Assembly (NCBI GenBank): GCA_019114415.1
Contig: DXFO01000022.1
Location: 76,470-115,703 of the forward strand
DNA from: Candidatus Gemmiger faecavium
Lineage (GTDB): Bacteria; Bacillota; Clostridia; Oscillospirales; Ruminococcaceae
Direction: 5' to 3'
Length of the DNA stretch: 39,234 nucleotides
The notes below the pieces were generated by a model, which was given only the letters and a program-made list of their open reading frames with translations, was not told the DNA's origin and ran no database searches. Shown in pieces: positions 17,034 through 24,432 of this stretch; the stretch's first letter is position 1, and the number at the start of each line of letters is the position of its first letter. A program made the position numbers and the translations under genes.

Positions 17034-18917
17034 TCACATATTGGGGAAGTACTTTCTTGCACTGACCAGCGAGTTATTGTAATACATCTCAAAGTGGCAG
17101 TGGTTGCCGAAGGAGTAACCGGTATTGCCTACGTAGCCGATGACCTGGCCGGCCTCCACCGCATCGCCTGTGCTGACGGCAAACGCCGACATATGTCCGT
17201 ACAGCGTCTTCCAGCCGTTACCGTGGTCAATGATGACATAGTTGCCGTAGCCGTAGGGATGGTTATGCCAGCCGGCATATTCGATCTTTCCGCTGTCGGC
17301 TGCGATGATGGGCGTGCCTGCCGGTGCAACGATATCGGCGCCCTTATGGTCTGCACTCATCCAGCGGCTGACATAACGGTAGTTGGGGACCGGCCAGTAG
17401 AAGGTTCCGCTGCCCACCTGGGCGACCATGCCGCTGTCAAGGCGGTTGCCCACAATGACCTGTTCGGTGACCGGTTCTACCAGGGTATTGATCTTGACAA
17501 TGCTGACGTCGGTGACCTGGCCGTCGATGTACGTGGTGTCCCGGATGACTTCCTGCTGACCGTTCTGGCCTTCCTGAACGACCACCTCTTCACCGAAGTC
17601 GTATTCATCCGACTCGGTCTTGACGATATCGTACGAAACTTCCTCGATCTCGGAAGTGCGTTCGATGACCTTGACCTGCAGAAGTTCCGCTTTTGCATCG
17701 GATGCCACCAGGGTCTGCCCTTCTTCCAGCTCGGTGTCCTCGCTGGCAAGATCGGGGTTCCAGCCCTGCAGGGTCTCAAAATCGACGCCCAGCGTTTCGG
17801 CGGCTTCCCCGGCGGTCTGGTCCTCTTCCAGCGTATAGGCGGCAGGGTCGGACTTTTGGTTCAGCGTGGAAATGACCGTCTCATAGGGGCTGATGGAGGA
17901 CAGGAAGTAGACACCGTCCACCAGCGTGATGTCGTGGACAAATTCCACACGGCGGTTGAAGTCAAAGCTGTCCTCATAGGGTTCCTTGACGGCGTCGAGG
18001 TACGCCCGCAGATGGTCGCCCTCGGTGGTGACGAAGCTCAGTTCCCCGTCAATATAGACTGCCGTACCGCTGCCGATCTCGTCGCTGGAAGCGCTCAGGA
18101 TGGCGTCGGCGACCTCGCTTTCGGTCATGACTTCACCCGAAACCGCCAGCGTATAGGTGGGGGTGATGTCCCACTGATCTTCGGTGCTCTCCACACCGGC
18201 GGCCTCCATGGCAGCACGGGCTCGCTCGATACGGGACTCCACATCGTCACGGGCGTTGTCGAACACCTGCTCGCTGGACACATAGCCTACCGTTTCGTCC
18301 CCTACGCGGACCTCCAGCAGATAGGTGTAGCTGAGCTGGGTGCGGACCACCCAGACCAGCATCACGGCTGCCGCAACGGGCAGCACATAGGAAAGTGCGT
18401 TCCAGACAAGGGGCAGGTACAGTTTTGTGCCGCGCTTGAAATACTGGATCTTTTCCGCACGGATCTGCCTGGCGTCCTCATCGGGGTGCTGTTCCGGCAA
18501 AGCACGGATATGGCGCAGACCCGAATGCATCCGGGCAAAAGGTTCCAGCAGATCCTCCAAAAAGGTGATGATGCCAATGGCCAGCGGCCGGACGATCATC
18601 AGCAGAATGGCCCCCACATGGGACAGGATCGCTGCTGCGGCGCGCATCGTCGTGCGCACCGTGCAGACCGCGGCATACTCCACCCAGAAGCCCACCATGT
18701 ACAGGACATCGCCAATGAGCGTTGCGTGGGGCAGTTTATGGATCAGGTCGCTGAACTTGCTGCGGCGGGCCGCCTTTTTCTGGCGCTTGTGCCAGACGCG
18801 GACCGTTTTTTTGATGCGGCGCTCGTCCAGCCACGCCCGTAACCGGCCTCGGGGCGGCTTGGGCGGGCGGGCGGAGCCGCTTTCCTGATGTTGTTTCTCG
18901 TCGATCTGAGATTTCAA
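17034..18917 (-). CDS. Membrane-anchored LysM/G5/M23 metallopeptidase, catalytic paralogue
   Basis: A 627-residue protein with a very basic cytoplasmic N-terminus (~60 residues, KKTVRVWHKRQKKAARR), hydrophobic segments at ~70-125, and a membrane helix at ~165-190 (VLPVAAAVMLVWVV). Next come an extracytoplasmic region with a helical part, a LysM-like motif at ~345-390, a G5 domain at ~395-470 and a C-terminal M23/LytM domain from ~500. The zinc site is complete: His524 and Asp528 (HKGAD) and His606-x-His608 (HCHFE), with LYGHMS between. It is predicted to cleave peptidoglycan cross-bridges at the cell surface. The start is a TTG at 18917, where AAAGGAG is 7 bases upstream; an earlier TTG six codons upstream overlaps that site. 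It follows a close paralogue with a 48-base gap. Confidence 0.88.
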   Translation of the reverse strand: MKSQIDEKQHQESGSARPPKPPRGRLRAWLDERRIKKTVRVWHKRQKKAARRSKFSDLIHKLPHATLIGDVLYMVGFWVEYAAVCTVRTTMRAAAAILSHVGAILLMIVRPLAIGIITFLEDLLEPFARMHSGLRHIRALPEQHPDEDARQIRAEKIQYFKRGTKLYLPLVWNALSYVLPVAAAVMLVWVVRTQLSYTYLLEVRVGDETVGYVSSEQVFDNARDDVESRIERARAAMEAAGVESTEDQWDITPTYTLAVSGEVMTESEVADAILSASSDEIGSGTAVYIDGELSFVTTEGDHLRAYLDAVKEPYEDSFDFNRRVEFVHDITLVDGVYFLSSISPYETVISTLNQKSDPAAYTLEEDQTAGEAAETLGVDFETLQGWNPDLASEDTELEEGQTLVASDAKAELLQVKVIERTSEIEEVSYDIVKTESDEYDFGEEVVVQEGQNGQQEVIRDTTYIDGQVTDVSIVKINTLVEPVTEQVIVGNRLDSGMVAQVGSGTFYWPVPNYRYVSRWMSADHKGADIVAPAGTPIIAADSGKIEYAGWHNHPYGYGNYVIIDHGNGWKTLYGHMSAFAVSTGDAVEAGQVIGYVGNTGYSFGNHCHFEMYYNNSLVSARKYFPNM

Positions 18918-18965
18918 AGACGTTCTCCTTTGCAACAGACGACAGCCCGCCGGGCCATCTCCTAC

Positions 18966-20840
18966 TTACATATTGGGGAAATAGTCGTGTGCATTGACCA
19001 GTGTACCGTTGTAAGACATCTCAAAATGGCAGTGGTAGCCGGTGGCAACACCGGTCATGCCGATATAACCAATGGTCTGCCCGCCGGTCACCGACTGTCC
19101 CGTGGTGACGGCAATGGACGACATATGGGCATACAGCGTGCGCCAGCCGTTGCCGTGGTCGATGACCACATAGTTGCCGTAGCTCCAGTGGGTGCCCGCC
19201 GTAACGACTACGCCGCTGTCCGCCGCAACAATGGGCGTACCGTAATCGGCCAGAATATCGGTGGCATAGCGTCCGTTTTCATTCCAGCGGCTGACCCCGT
19301 TATAATTGGGTACCGGCCAGTAGAAGTTTCCGCTGCCCACCTGAGCAACCATGTTTTCGTCCAGTCTGGTGCCCACAAGCACCTGCTCGGCCACCGGCTC
19401 AATAACGGTAGTGATATCCACGATATCCACGGCGGTGACCTGGCCGTTGATATAGGTCACGTCGCTGACGACCTCCTGAAGGCCAAGCTGACCTTCCTGG
19501 ACAACGACCTCTTCGCCAAAGTCATAATCGCTGGATTCGGTCTTGACTACGTCGTACTGGACGTCCTCCAGAACCGACTGTCGCTCCACCACTTTGACCT
19601 GCAGAAGCTCTGCGGTGGACTCCGACGCGATCAGCGTCTGGCCTTCGTCAAGCCGCTGGTCCTCCCCAGTGAGTTCGGGGTTCCACTGCTGCAAGGTCTC
19701 GTAATCCACACCGATGGCGCTGGCCGCCTGGGCCGCCGTCTGGGATTTTTCCAGCGTATACGTTGCAGGTTCCGACATCTCGTTCAGTGTGGAAATGACC
19801 GTGTCATACGGCACGATGGACGACAGGAAATACACACCGTCCACCAGCGTGATGTCATGGACAAACTCCACCCTGCGGTCGGAGTCAAAGGCATCTTCGT
19901 AAGGGGCTTTGACTGCATCCAGATAGGCGCGCAGATGGTCGCCTTCACTGGTGACAAAACTCAGTTCCCCGTCAATGTACACCGCTGTGCCGTCGCCGAT
20001 CTCATCGCTGGAAGCGCTCAGGATCGCGTCGGCCACTTCGCTCTCGGTCATAACACTGCCGGAAACCGCCAGCGTATAGGTAGGCGTAATGTTCCACTGA
20101 TCGTCGGTGGTCTCGACACCGGCCGCTTCCATGACAGCCCGGGCGCGCTCAATACGGGACTGCACATCGTCCCGGGCGCTGTCGAACACCTGTTCGCTTT
20201 CCACGTAGCCGACCGACTCACCGTTGACGCGGACTTCCAGCAGATAGTTGAAGCTGAGCTGGGTACGTACCACCCAGACAAGAAGCACTGCCGCCGCCAC
20301 CGGCAAAACATAGGACAGTGCGTTCCACACAAGAGGCAGGTACAGCTTGGCTCCGCGCTTGAAATACTGGATCTTTTCCGCACGGATCTGTTTGGCGTCC
20401 TCCCCGGGGTGCTGTTGGGGCAGCGCACGAATATGGCGCACGCCCGAACGGAACCGGGCAAAGGGTTCCAGCAGATCCTCCAAAAAGGTGATGACACCGA
20501 TGGCCAGCGGCCGGACGATCATCAGCAGGATGTCGCCCACATGGGAGAGCACCGCCCCCGCCACCCGCAGCGTCGTGCGGATGGCACAGATGGTCGCATA
20601 CTCCACCCAAAAGCCAACCATGTACAGTGCGTCACCGATCAGGGACGCATGGGGCAGACGGCGGAGTTTTTCACTCAGGCGGCTGCGGCGTTCGGACTTT
20701 TTCTGTTTTTTATGCCAGCTGCGGACGGTACTCTTGATGCGGTGTACGTCCAGCCATTCGGCAAACTTTCCCCGTCCTTTATTCCTGTAACGGGGAGAGG
20801 ATTCTTCCGTATGATTCTGTTCCAATCGTTTCTTCGTCAT
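18966..20840 (-). CDS. Membrane-anchored LysM/G5/M23 protein, probable pseudo-peptidase paralogue
   Basis: A 624-residue paralogue of the next gene downstream, with the same domain order (basic tail, hydrophobic segments, membrane helix, LysM-like, G5, M23) and nearly gapless alignment. In the M23 domain the first zinc ligand is Arg524 (GRYATD) where the other copy has His524; the codon is CGC where His would be CAC or CAT. Asp528, LYAHMS and His603-x-His605 remain. Loss of this His normally abolishes zinc hydrolysis in LytM proteins; such degenerate domains (EnvC, NlpD) can activate other hydrolases, so a regulatory or scaffold role is inferred. The chosen ATG has only a weak ribosome site and overlaps the end of the rluA-type gene by 62 bases; a later start cannot be excluded. 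Confidence 0.85.
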   Translation of the reverse strand: MTKKRLEQNHTEESSPRYRNKGRGKFAEWLDVHRIKSTVRSWHKKQKKSERRSRLSEKLRRLPHASLIGDALYMVGFWVEYATICAIRTTLRVAGAVLSHVGDILLMIVRPLAIGVITFLEDLLEPFARFRSGVRHIRALPQQHPGEDAKQIRAEKIQYFKRGAKLYLPLVWNALSYVLPVAAAVLLVWVVRTQLSFNYLLEVRVNGESVGYVESEQVFDSARDDVQSRIERARAVMEAAGVETTDDQWNITPTYTLAVSGSVMTESEVADAILSASSDEIGDGTAVYIDGELSFVTSEGDHLRAYLDAVKAPYEDAFDSDRRVEFVHDITLVDGVYFLSSIVPYDTVISTLNEMSEPATYTLEKSQTAAQAASAIGVDYETLQQWNPELTGEDQRLDEGQTLIASESTAELLQVKVVERQSVLEDVQYDVVKTESSDYDFGEEVVVQEGQLGLQEVVSDVTYINGQVTAVDIVDITTVIEPVAEQVLVGTRLDENMVAQVGSGNFYWPVPNYNGVSRWNENGRYATDILADYGTPIVAADSGVVVTAGTHWSYGNYVVIDHGNGWRTLYAHMSSIAVTTGQSVTGGQTIGYIGMTGVATGYHCHFEMSYNGTLVNAHDYFPNM

Positions 20841-21816
20841 TTTCTCTGATATAATACGCAAACGGCGTTTGAATCTCCACTCCCGCTTTTTCAGGGGCAA
20901 GCTGCCGGATCAAATCAAACAGGGTATCCGGCTGCACCTGCGGCATCCCGCCGGAGGTGCACAGTCCCGCTATATCCGGCGGCATCGGGCAGTCGATGCG
21001 CCGAGGTTTCCCGTCCAGCGGATGCCGGAAGGTCAGCGCGGCGCAGTGCAGGGCGTGGCGGGCGATCCGGTCGGTATGACCGCCGTAAAGGGTATCCCCC
21101 GCCAACGGGCAGCCCAGATATGCCATGTGTACACGGATCTGATGGGTGCGGCCTGTCACAGGGATGCAGGCCGCAAGGGTATGTCCCCCGCCCCGTGCCA
21201 GAACCCGGTAGCGGGTCACGCTGGGTTTGCCGTCCGGGGCAACGGTGCGCCCGATGATGGAGTCTCCGCGGCGGGCGATGGGCGCGTCGATGACACCCTC
21301 GTCCTGTGGGAGGCTGCCTTCGGTCACAGCAAGGTAGCATTTTTGCGCCGTCTGTGCAAGGATGGGCGCGGCAAATGAATTGCCTGCACACAGTACCAGG
21401 CCGCTGGTGTTTTTGTCGATACGGTTGACCGGGCGGAAAACGCCTGTCGTACCGCTTTGCCGCAAATGCCACAGCCAACCGTTAGCCAGCGTTCTGTCAG
21501 GGTAGTTGAGCGTCGGATGCACGGCCAGACCGGCAGGTTTGTCCAGCACCGCGGCAAAGGCATCCTCAAACAGAATGCCAAAGTCCACCGGCTGGGGTTC
21601 CACCTGGGTGGGCGGGTCGGACGGCAGCGCAAAGGTCAGCTGCTGGCCCGCCGTAAGCGGCATATTGGTGTGGATGGGCGCGCCGTCGGCAAAAAAGCCG
21701 CCGCACTGGTGTTTGACCGCACGGATCAGCCCCGCCGAAAGTCCCTGCGCGCGCAGGAAGCTGTCCAGACGGCAGCCCTGTGCGCCGGGCGGGATCTGGC
21801 AGGCAAGATACAGCAT
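20779..21816 (-). CDS. RluA family pseudouridine synthase
   Basis: A 345-residue protein that isomerises uridine to pseudouridine in rRNA or tRNA. An S4-like RNA-binding segment occupies the N-terminal ~75 residues (LIRAVKHQCGGFFADGAPI). The catalytic block is NRIDKNTSGLVL (family HRLDxxTSG; the aspartate is kept, His is replaced by Asn, which occurs in this subgroup). Later blocks are VTRYRVLARG, GRTHQIRVHMAYLG and PLAGDTLYGG. The rRNA target cannot be assigned between RluC/D-like groups. GGGAGGG precedes the ATG. It is the first gene of a leftward unit with the two M23 proteins and shares its 3' end with the start of the next gene. Confidence 0.93.
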   Translation of the reverse strand: MLYLACQIPPGAQGCRLDSFLRAQGLSAGLIRAVKHQCGGFFADGAPIHTNMPLTAGQQLTFALPSDPPTQVEPQPVDFGILFEDAFAAVLDKPAGLAVHPTLNYPDRTLANGWLWHLRQSGTTGVFRPVNRIDKNTSGLVLCAGNSFAAPILAQTAQKCYLAVTEGSLPQDEGVIDAPIARRGDSIIGRTVAPDGKPSVTRYRVLARGGGHTLAACIPVTGRTHQIRVHMAYLGCPLAGDTLYGGHTDRIARHALHCAALTFRHPLDGKPRRIDCPMPPDIAGLCTSGGMPQVQPDTLFDLIRQLAPEKAGVEIQTPFAYYIRENDEETIGTESYGRILSPLQE

Positions 21817-21890
21817 ATGCGCCCTCCCGCATTGTTGTCGGACACAGCCATGGGCAGGGCAAAGCCCACCGCACGGCAGTGTATGGATAG

Positions 21891-21919
21891 ATTATATCAC
21901 ATCAGCCACCTTGTTGCAA
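21891..21919 (-). promoter_or_regulatory. Promoter of the rluA-M23 unit
   Basis: On the minus strand TTGCAA (21914-21919), a 17-base spacer and TATAAT (21891-21896) with a TGA extension before the -10 box. It is back to back with the rnpB promoter, leaving about 20 bases between their -35 boxes. Confidence 0.8.
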
Positions 21920-21940
21920 ACCAAACCGGAGCCCTGAAAC

Positions 21941-21969
21941 TTGCCAAATTGTGACGGATGTGATATACT
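21941..21969 (+). promoter_or_regulatory. Promoter of rnpB
   Basis: TTGCCA (21941-21946), a 17-base spacer and TATACT (21964-21969), ending 6-7 bases before the predicted 5' end of the RNase P RNA. Confidence 0.8.
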
Positions 21970-21975
21970 GCCACA

Positions 21976-22336
21976 GAAACGAGTGGAACATACGGCGGCG
22001 GGACGGCTTTGTCCGTTCTGAGGAAAGTCCGGGCTTTTCAGAGGCATGACAACTGCTAACGGCAGCCGGGGGTGACCCCAGGGATAGTGCAACAGAAATA
22101 GACCGCCGCGCTTTCGGGCGCGGTAAGGATGGAAAGGCGAGGTAAGAGCTCACCAGCGCACTGGCGACTTTGCGGCTATGTAAACCCTGTCAGAAGCAAC
22201 ATCCGTATGGGACATATGCGGAGCCTCGCGCGTCCCGGAGATGGCATGTGGGATTTCCCACGGAGCCTTGCGGCAACGCAAGGTCAAGATAGATCGTCGT
22301 TTAATACAGAACCCGGCTTACGGTCCAGTCGTTTTC
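21976..22336 (+). ncRNA. rnpB: RNase P RNA, bacterial class A
   Basis: The catalytic RNA of RNase P, which removes 5' leaders from pre-tRNAs. The universally conserved elements are in order: GAGGAAAGTCCGGGC (from 22020), ACAGAAATAGACC, GGATGGAAAGGCGAGGTAAGA in two blocks around the specificity domain, and the 3' ACAGAACCCGGCTTA (to 22320). AAACGAGTGGA near 21977 pairs with TCCAGTCGTTT near 22324 with one mismatch to form helix P1, which sets the ends to within a few bases. The layout, with GTAAGAG specificity-domain sequence, is of the ancestral class A type rather than the Bacillus class B type, as usual in Clostridia. It has its own promoter and a very strong terminator. Confidence 0.97.
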
Positions 22337-22347
22337 TTAACGCAATA

Positions 22348-22402
22348 CGCGGCCGCTGCGGTGGGATCACCCCTGCCCGCAGCGGCCGCGCTTGCTTTTT
22401 CT
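22348..22402 (+). terminator. rnpB terminator
   Basis: A perfect 13-bp stem, GCGGCCGCTGCGG with CCGCAGCGGCCGC, around a 15-base loop and followed by GCTTGCTTTTT. Confidence 0.92.
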
Positions 22403-22414
22403 ATGCTTTCACAC

Positions 22415-22448
22415 CAAAAAACAGGCAGGGCACTCCCCTGCCTGTCTT
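22415..22448 (-). terminator. Terminator of the sipL-spoIVA-yaaL-bofA unit
   Basis: ACAGGCAGGG (22421-22430) and CCCTGCCTGT (22436-22445) form a perfect 10-bp stem with a 5-base loop. On the minus strand TTTTTT follows directly. It lies ~20 bases after the bofA stop codon and faces the rnpB terminator. Confidence 0.92.
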
Positions 22449-22465
22449 TTCTGTATGCCCTGCCG

Positions 22466-22717
22466 TCACAGCAGCAGCTGAAGCAGCAATATCCCCACCA
22501 CGCCGGGCAGGCCCAGCACCGCCGCCGCAAAAGCCGTCAGACGATTGAGCGGCAGCGTCACCCCCGTGTACGGCGCCAGCAGCCCCACCACCGCAAGCGC
22601 CGCGATCCCACACACCGCGCTTCCCAAAAGCGCCGGCACAGCGTGTTTTTGCCGTGCGGCACAGCGTGCTACCACAAGCACGCAGACCGCTCCGGCCAGT
22701 ATCAAACCGAGGGGCAT
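22466..22717 (-). CDS. bofA: BofA family protein (pro-sigma-K processing inhibitor type)
   Basis: An 83-residue, almost wholly hydrophobic protein with two to three membrane helices. The C-terminal block PLNRLTAFAAAVLGLPGVVGILLLQ matches the BofA family in two adjacent parts (N-x-x-T-A and LGxPGVxxxxxL). In Bacillus BofA sits in the outer forespore membrane and holds the SpoIVFB protease inactive. Many Clostridia keep bofA without that pathway, so the function here is open. GGGGAGG precedes the ATG. It overlaps the end of yaaL by 16 bases; yaaL-bofA is a conserved pair (recR-yaaL-bofA in Bacillus), but here it follows spoIVA instead of recR. Confidence 0.88.
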   Translation of the reverse strand: MPLGLILAGAVCVLVVARCAARQKHAVPALLGSAVCGIAALAVVGLLAPYTGVTLPLNRLTAFAAAVLGLPGVVGILLLQLLL

Positions 22718-22917
22718 GGTCCGTCACCTCCCCGCACCGCGCGCAAAAGCGCGCGGTAGCGGCACATCAGAGCCGCGCGCTCATAAACCAGCTGCTCAAT
22801 GCACAGTTCATCCCCCGCCTGCTCATAGTTGCGCTCATTGGCGGCCAGCGCCTCAACGACGCGCTTGAGTTCGGCCTCCTGCTCACGACGCAGGCGGTCT
22901 TTTTGTTTGCGCCGCAT
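22702..22917 (-). CDS. yaaL: YaaL/DUF2508 family small protein
   Basis: A 71-residue, charged, helical protein (RRKQKDRLRREQEAELKRVV; NERNYEQAGDELCIEQLVYE; RYRALLRAVR). The pattern of a basic N-terminal helix and an acidic FxxAxDEELIE-like centre matches DUF2508/YaaL, a protein of unknown function usually encoded next to bofA. That pairing is seen here and is the main support. AAAGGGGG precedes the ATG, 25 bases after the spoIVA stop codon. Confidence 0.82.
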   Translation of the reverse strand: MRRKQKDRLRREQEAELKRVVEALAANERNYEQAGDELCIEQLVYERAALMCRYRALLRAVRGGDGPCPSV

Positions 22918-22942
22918 ACGCGCCCCCTTTCCCTGTGCATTT

Positions 22943-24418
22943 TCACAGCAAAATGCAGATCAGTCCGTCACAGCCGTCGTTGATGATGCGTTCCAATGTG
23001 ACCTGCAGGCGTCCACGGGCTTCCTGCGGCATATGCAGCAGCTTTGCCTGCAGGCCCTCGTTGACCAGCTCATTCAGGCTCTTGCCGAAGATATTGGTGT
23101 TCCACAGCTTTCCGGGGTCGCTCTCGAAATCCTGAAGGATGCTTCTGATGAGTTCCTCCCCCTGCTGCTCGCTGCCCACGCTGGGAGAGATCTCGGTGCG
23201 GATGGTGGCTTTCATGATATGCAGCGACGGTGCGCTGGCCGACAGCCGCACCCCGTACTGCCCGCCCTGGCGGACGATCTCGGGTTCCTCCAATGCCAGC
23301 TCATCGATGCCGGGCATGACGATACCGTAACCGGTGGCCTCCACCTGATCCAGCGCCCCTTTGATCTTGTCATAGGCACGCTTGGCTCTGGCCAGGCTGA
23401 CCACACAAGGCAAAAGGCTTGCCTCATCCACAATGTCCAGGCCCGTCTGTTCACCCAAAATCTTATAAAAGATATCCGGGGCGATCTTGACCGAGATATG
23501 CACGCTGCCGGTGGCAAGGTCCATGCCGCACAAAGACGCCCCTGTGATATATTCACAGTCGATGTCCGGCTGTTTGCCCGCTACGTCCCGCATCCGGTGC
23601 ACGCCCGATGCAAATTCCAGCATAGCCTCATATACCGAGCTTTGCAGCCAGTGACCGGGTTCCAGCATGGTGACCCAGGGCGGCATGGTGACGGCGATCT
23701 CCTGCACCGGGAACTCATACAGCAGCCGCTTGAGGATGGCATCCAGTTTTTCGGCGGTGAGCTGGGTGCAGTTGACCGGGCAGACCGGATGGCCGTAGTC
23801 CCGTTCCAGGCCGGCAGCAAGGCTGCGGCTGGCTTCGCTGTCGGGTTCGGTGCAGTTGAGAAGGATCAGATAGGGCTTGCCGATGTCGTCCAGCTCGGCA
23901 ATGATGCGCTGTTCCGCCGTCAGGTAGTGTTCCCGGGGGATCTCCGCGATGCTGCCGTCGGTGGTGACAACCAGCCCCACCGTGGCGTGTTCCCGGATGA
24001 CCTTGCGGGTTCCCGTTTCCGCTGCCAGGTCAAAGGGCACCGCCTTATCAAACCACGGGCTTTTGACCAGGCGGGGAGCGTTGTTCTCCTCATGGCCGAG
24101 GGCGCCTTCCACCATATAGCCCACGCAGTCCACCAGCCGCGCCCGGAAGCTGCCCCCGCCCGAAAGCTCCACTTCCACGGCCTTTTCGGGGATGAACTTG
24201 GGCTCCGTGGTCATGATGGTGCGCCCCGCTGCCGACTGCGGCAGTTCATCGGTAGCGCGGGCGCGCTGGGCGTCGTTTTTGATATGGGGCAGCAGCATCA
24301 ATTCGGCAAAGCGCTTGATAAGAGTGCTTTTGCCGCTGCGCACCGGTCCTACCACCCCGATATAGATATCGCCGCCGGTCCGGCTGGCAATGTTCTGATA
24401 GATCTGTTCCTGCGTCAT
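22943..24418 (-). CDS. spoIVA: Stage IV sporulation protein A, spore-coat scaffold ATPase
   Basis: A 491-residue protein of normal length (~492 in Bacillus). SpoIVA is an ATPase of TRAFAC origin that polymerises on the outer forespore membrane to form the base of the spore coat. Walker A is GPVRSGKST (residues 24-32). Other family blocks are KNDAQRARATDELPQSAAG, TTEPKFIPEKAVEV, DCVGYMVEGALGHEE, TTDGSI and LLNCTEPDSEAS, and the C-terminal membrane-targeting part ends GRLQVTLERIINDGCDGLICILL. The ATG at 24418 has AAAGGAGG upstream; an earlier in-frame ATG sits inside that site. It lies 14 bases after the SipL-type gene, so the two coat partners are co-transcribed. Confidence 0.98.
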   Translation of the reverse strand: MTQEQIYQNIASRTGGDIYIGVVGPVRSGKSTLIKRFAELMLLPHIKNDAQRARATDELPQSAAGRTIMTTEPKFIPEKAVEVELSGGGSFRARLVDCVGYMVEGALGHEENNAPRLVKSPWFDKAVPFDLAAETGTRKVIREHATVGLVVTTDGSIAEIPREHYLTAEQRIIAELDDIGKPYLILLNCTEPDSEASRSLAAGLERDYGHPVCPVNCTQLTAEKLDAILKRLLYEFPVQEIAVTMPPWVTMLEPGHWLQSSVYEAMLEFASGVHRMRDVAGKQPDIDCEYITGASLCGMDLATGSVHISVKIAPDIFYKILGEQTGLDIVDEASLLPCVVSLARAKRAYDKIKGALDQVEATGYGIVMPGIDELALEEPEIVRQGGQYGVRLSASAPSLHIMKATIRTEISPSVGSEQQGEELIRSILQDFESDPGKLWNTNIFGKSLNELVNEGLQAKLLHMPQEARGRLQVTLERIINDGCDGLICILL

Positions 24419-24432
24419 TTGTGGTCCTCCTT

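Noticed and set aside
17094..20849. Two long plus-strand frames opposite the M23 paralogues
   Set aside because: Both are antisense to clear paralogues and resemble each other only because the real genes do.
20866..20880. CAAACG-G-CGTTTG palindrome near the start of the upstream M23 gene
   Set aside because: It lies inside the rluA-type coding sequence, is short and has no second copy nearby, so it is probably coincidental.
22129..22548. Open frames across the RNase P RNA
   Set aside because: The region is a structural RNA with all conserved class A elements, so the frames are chance.
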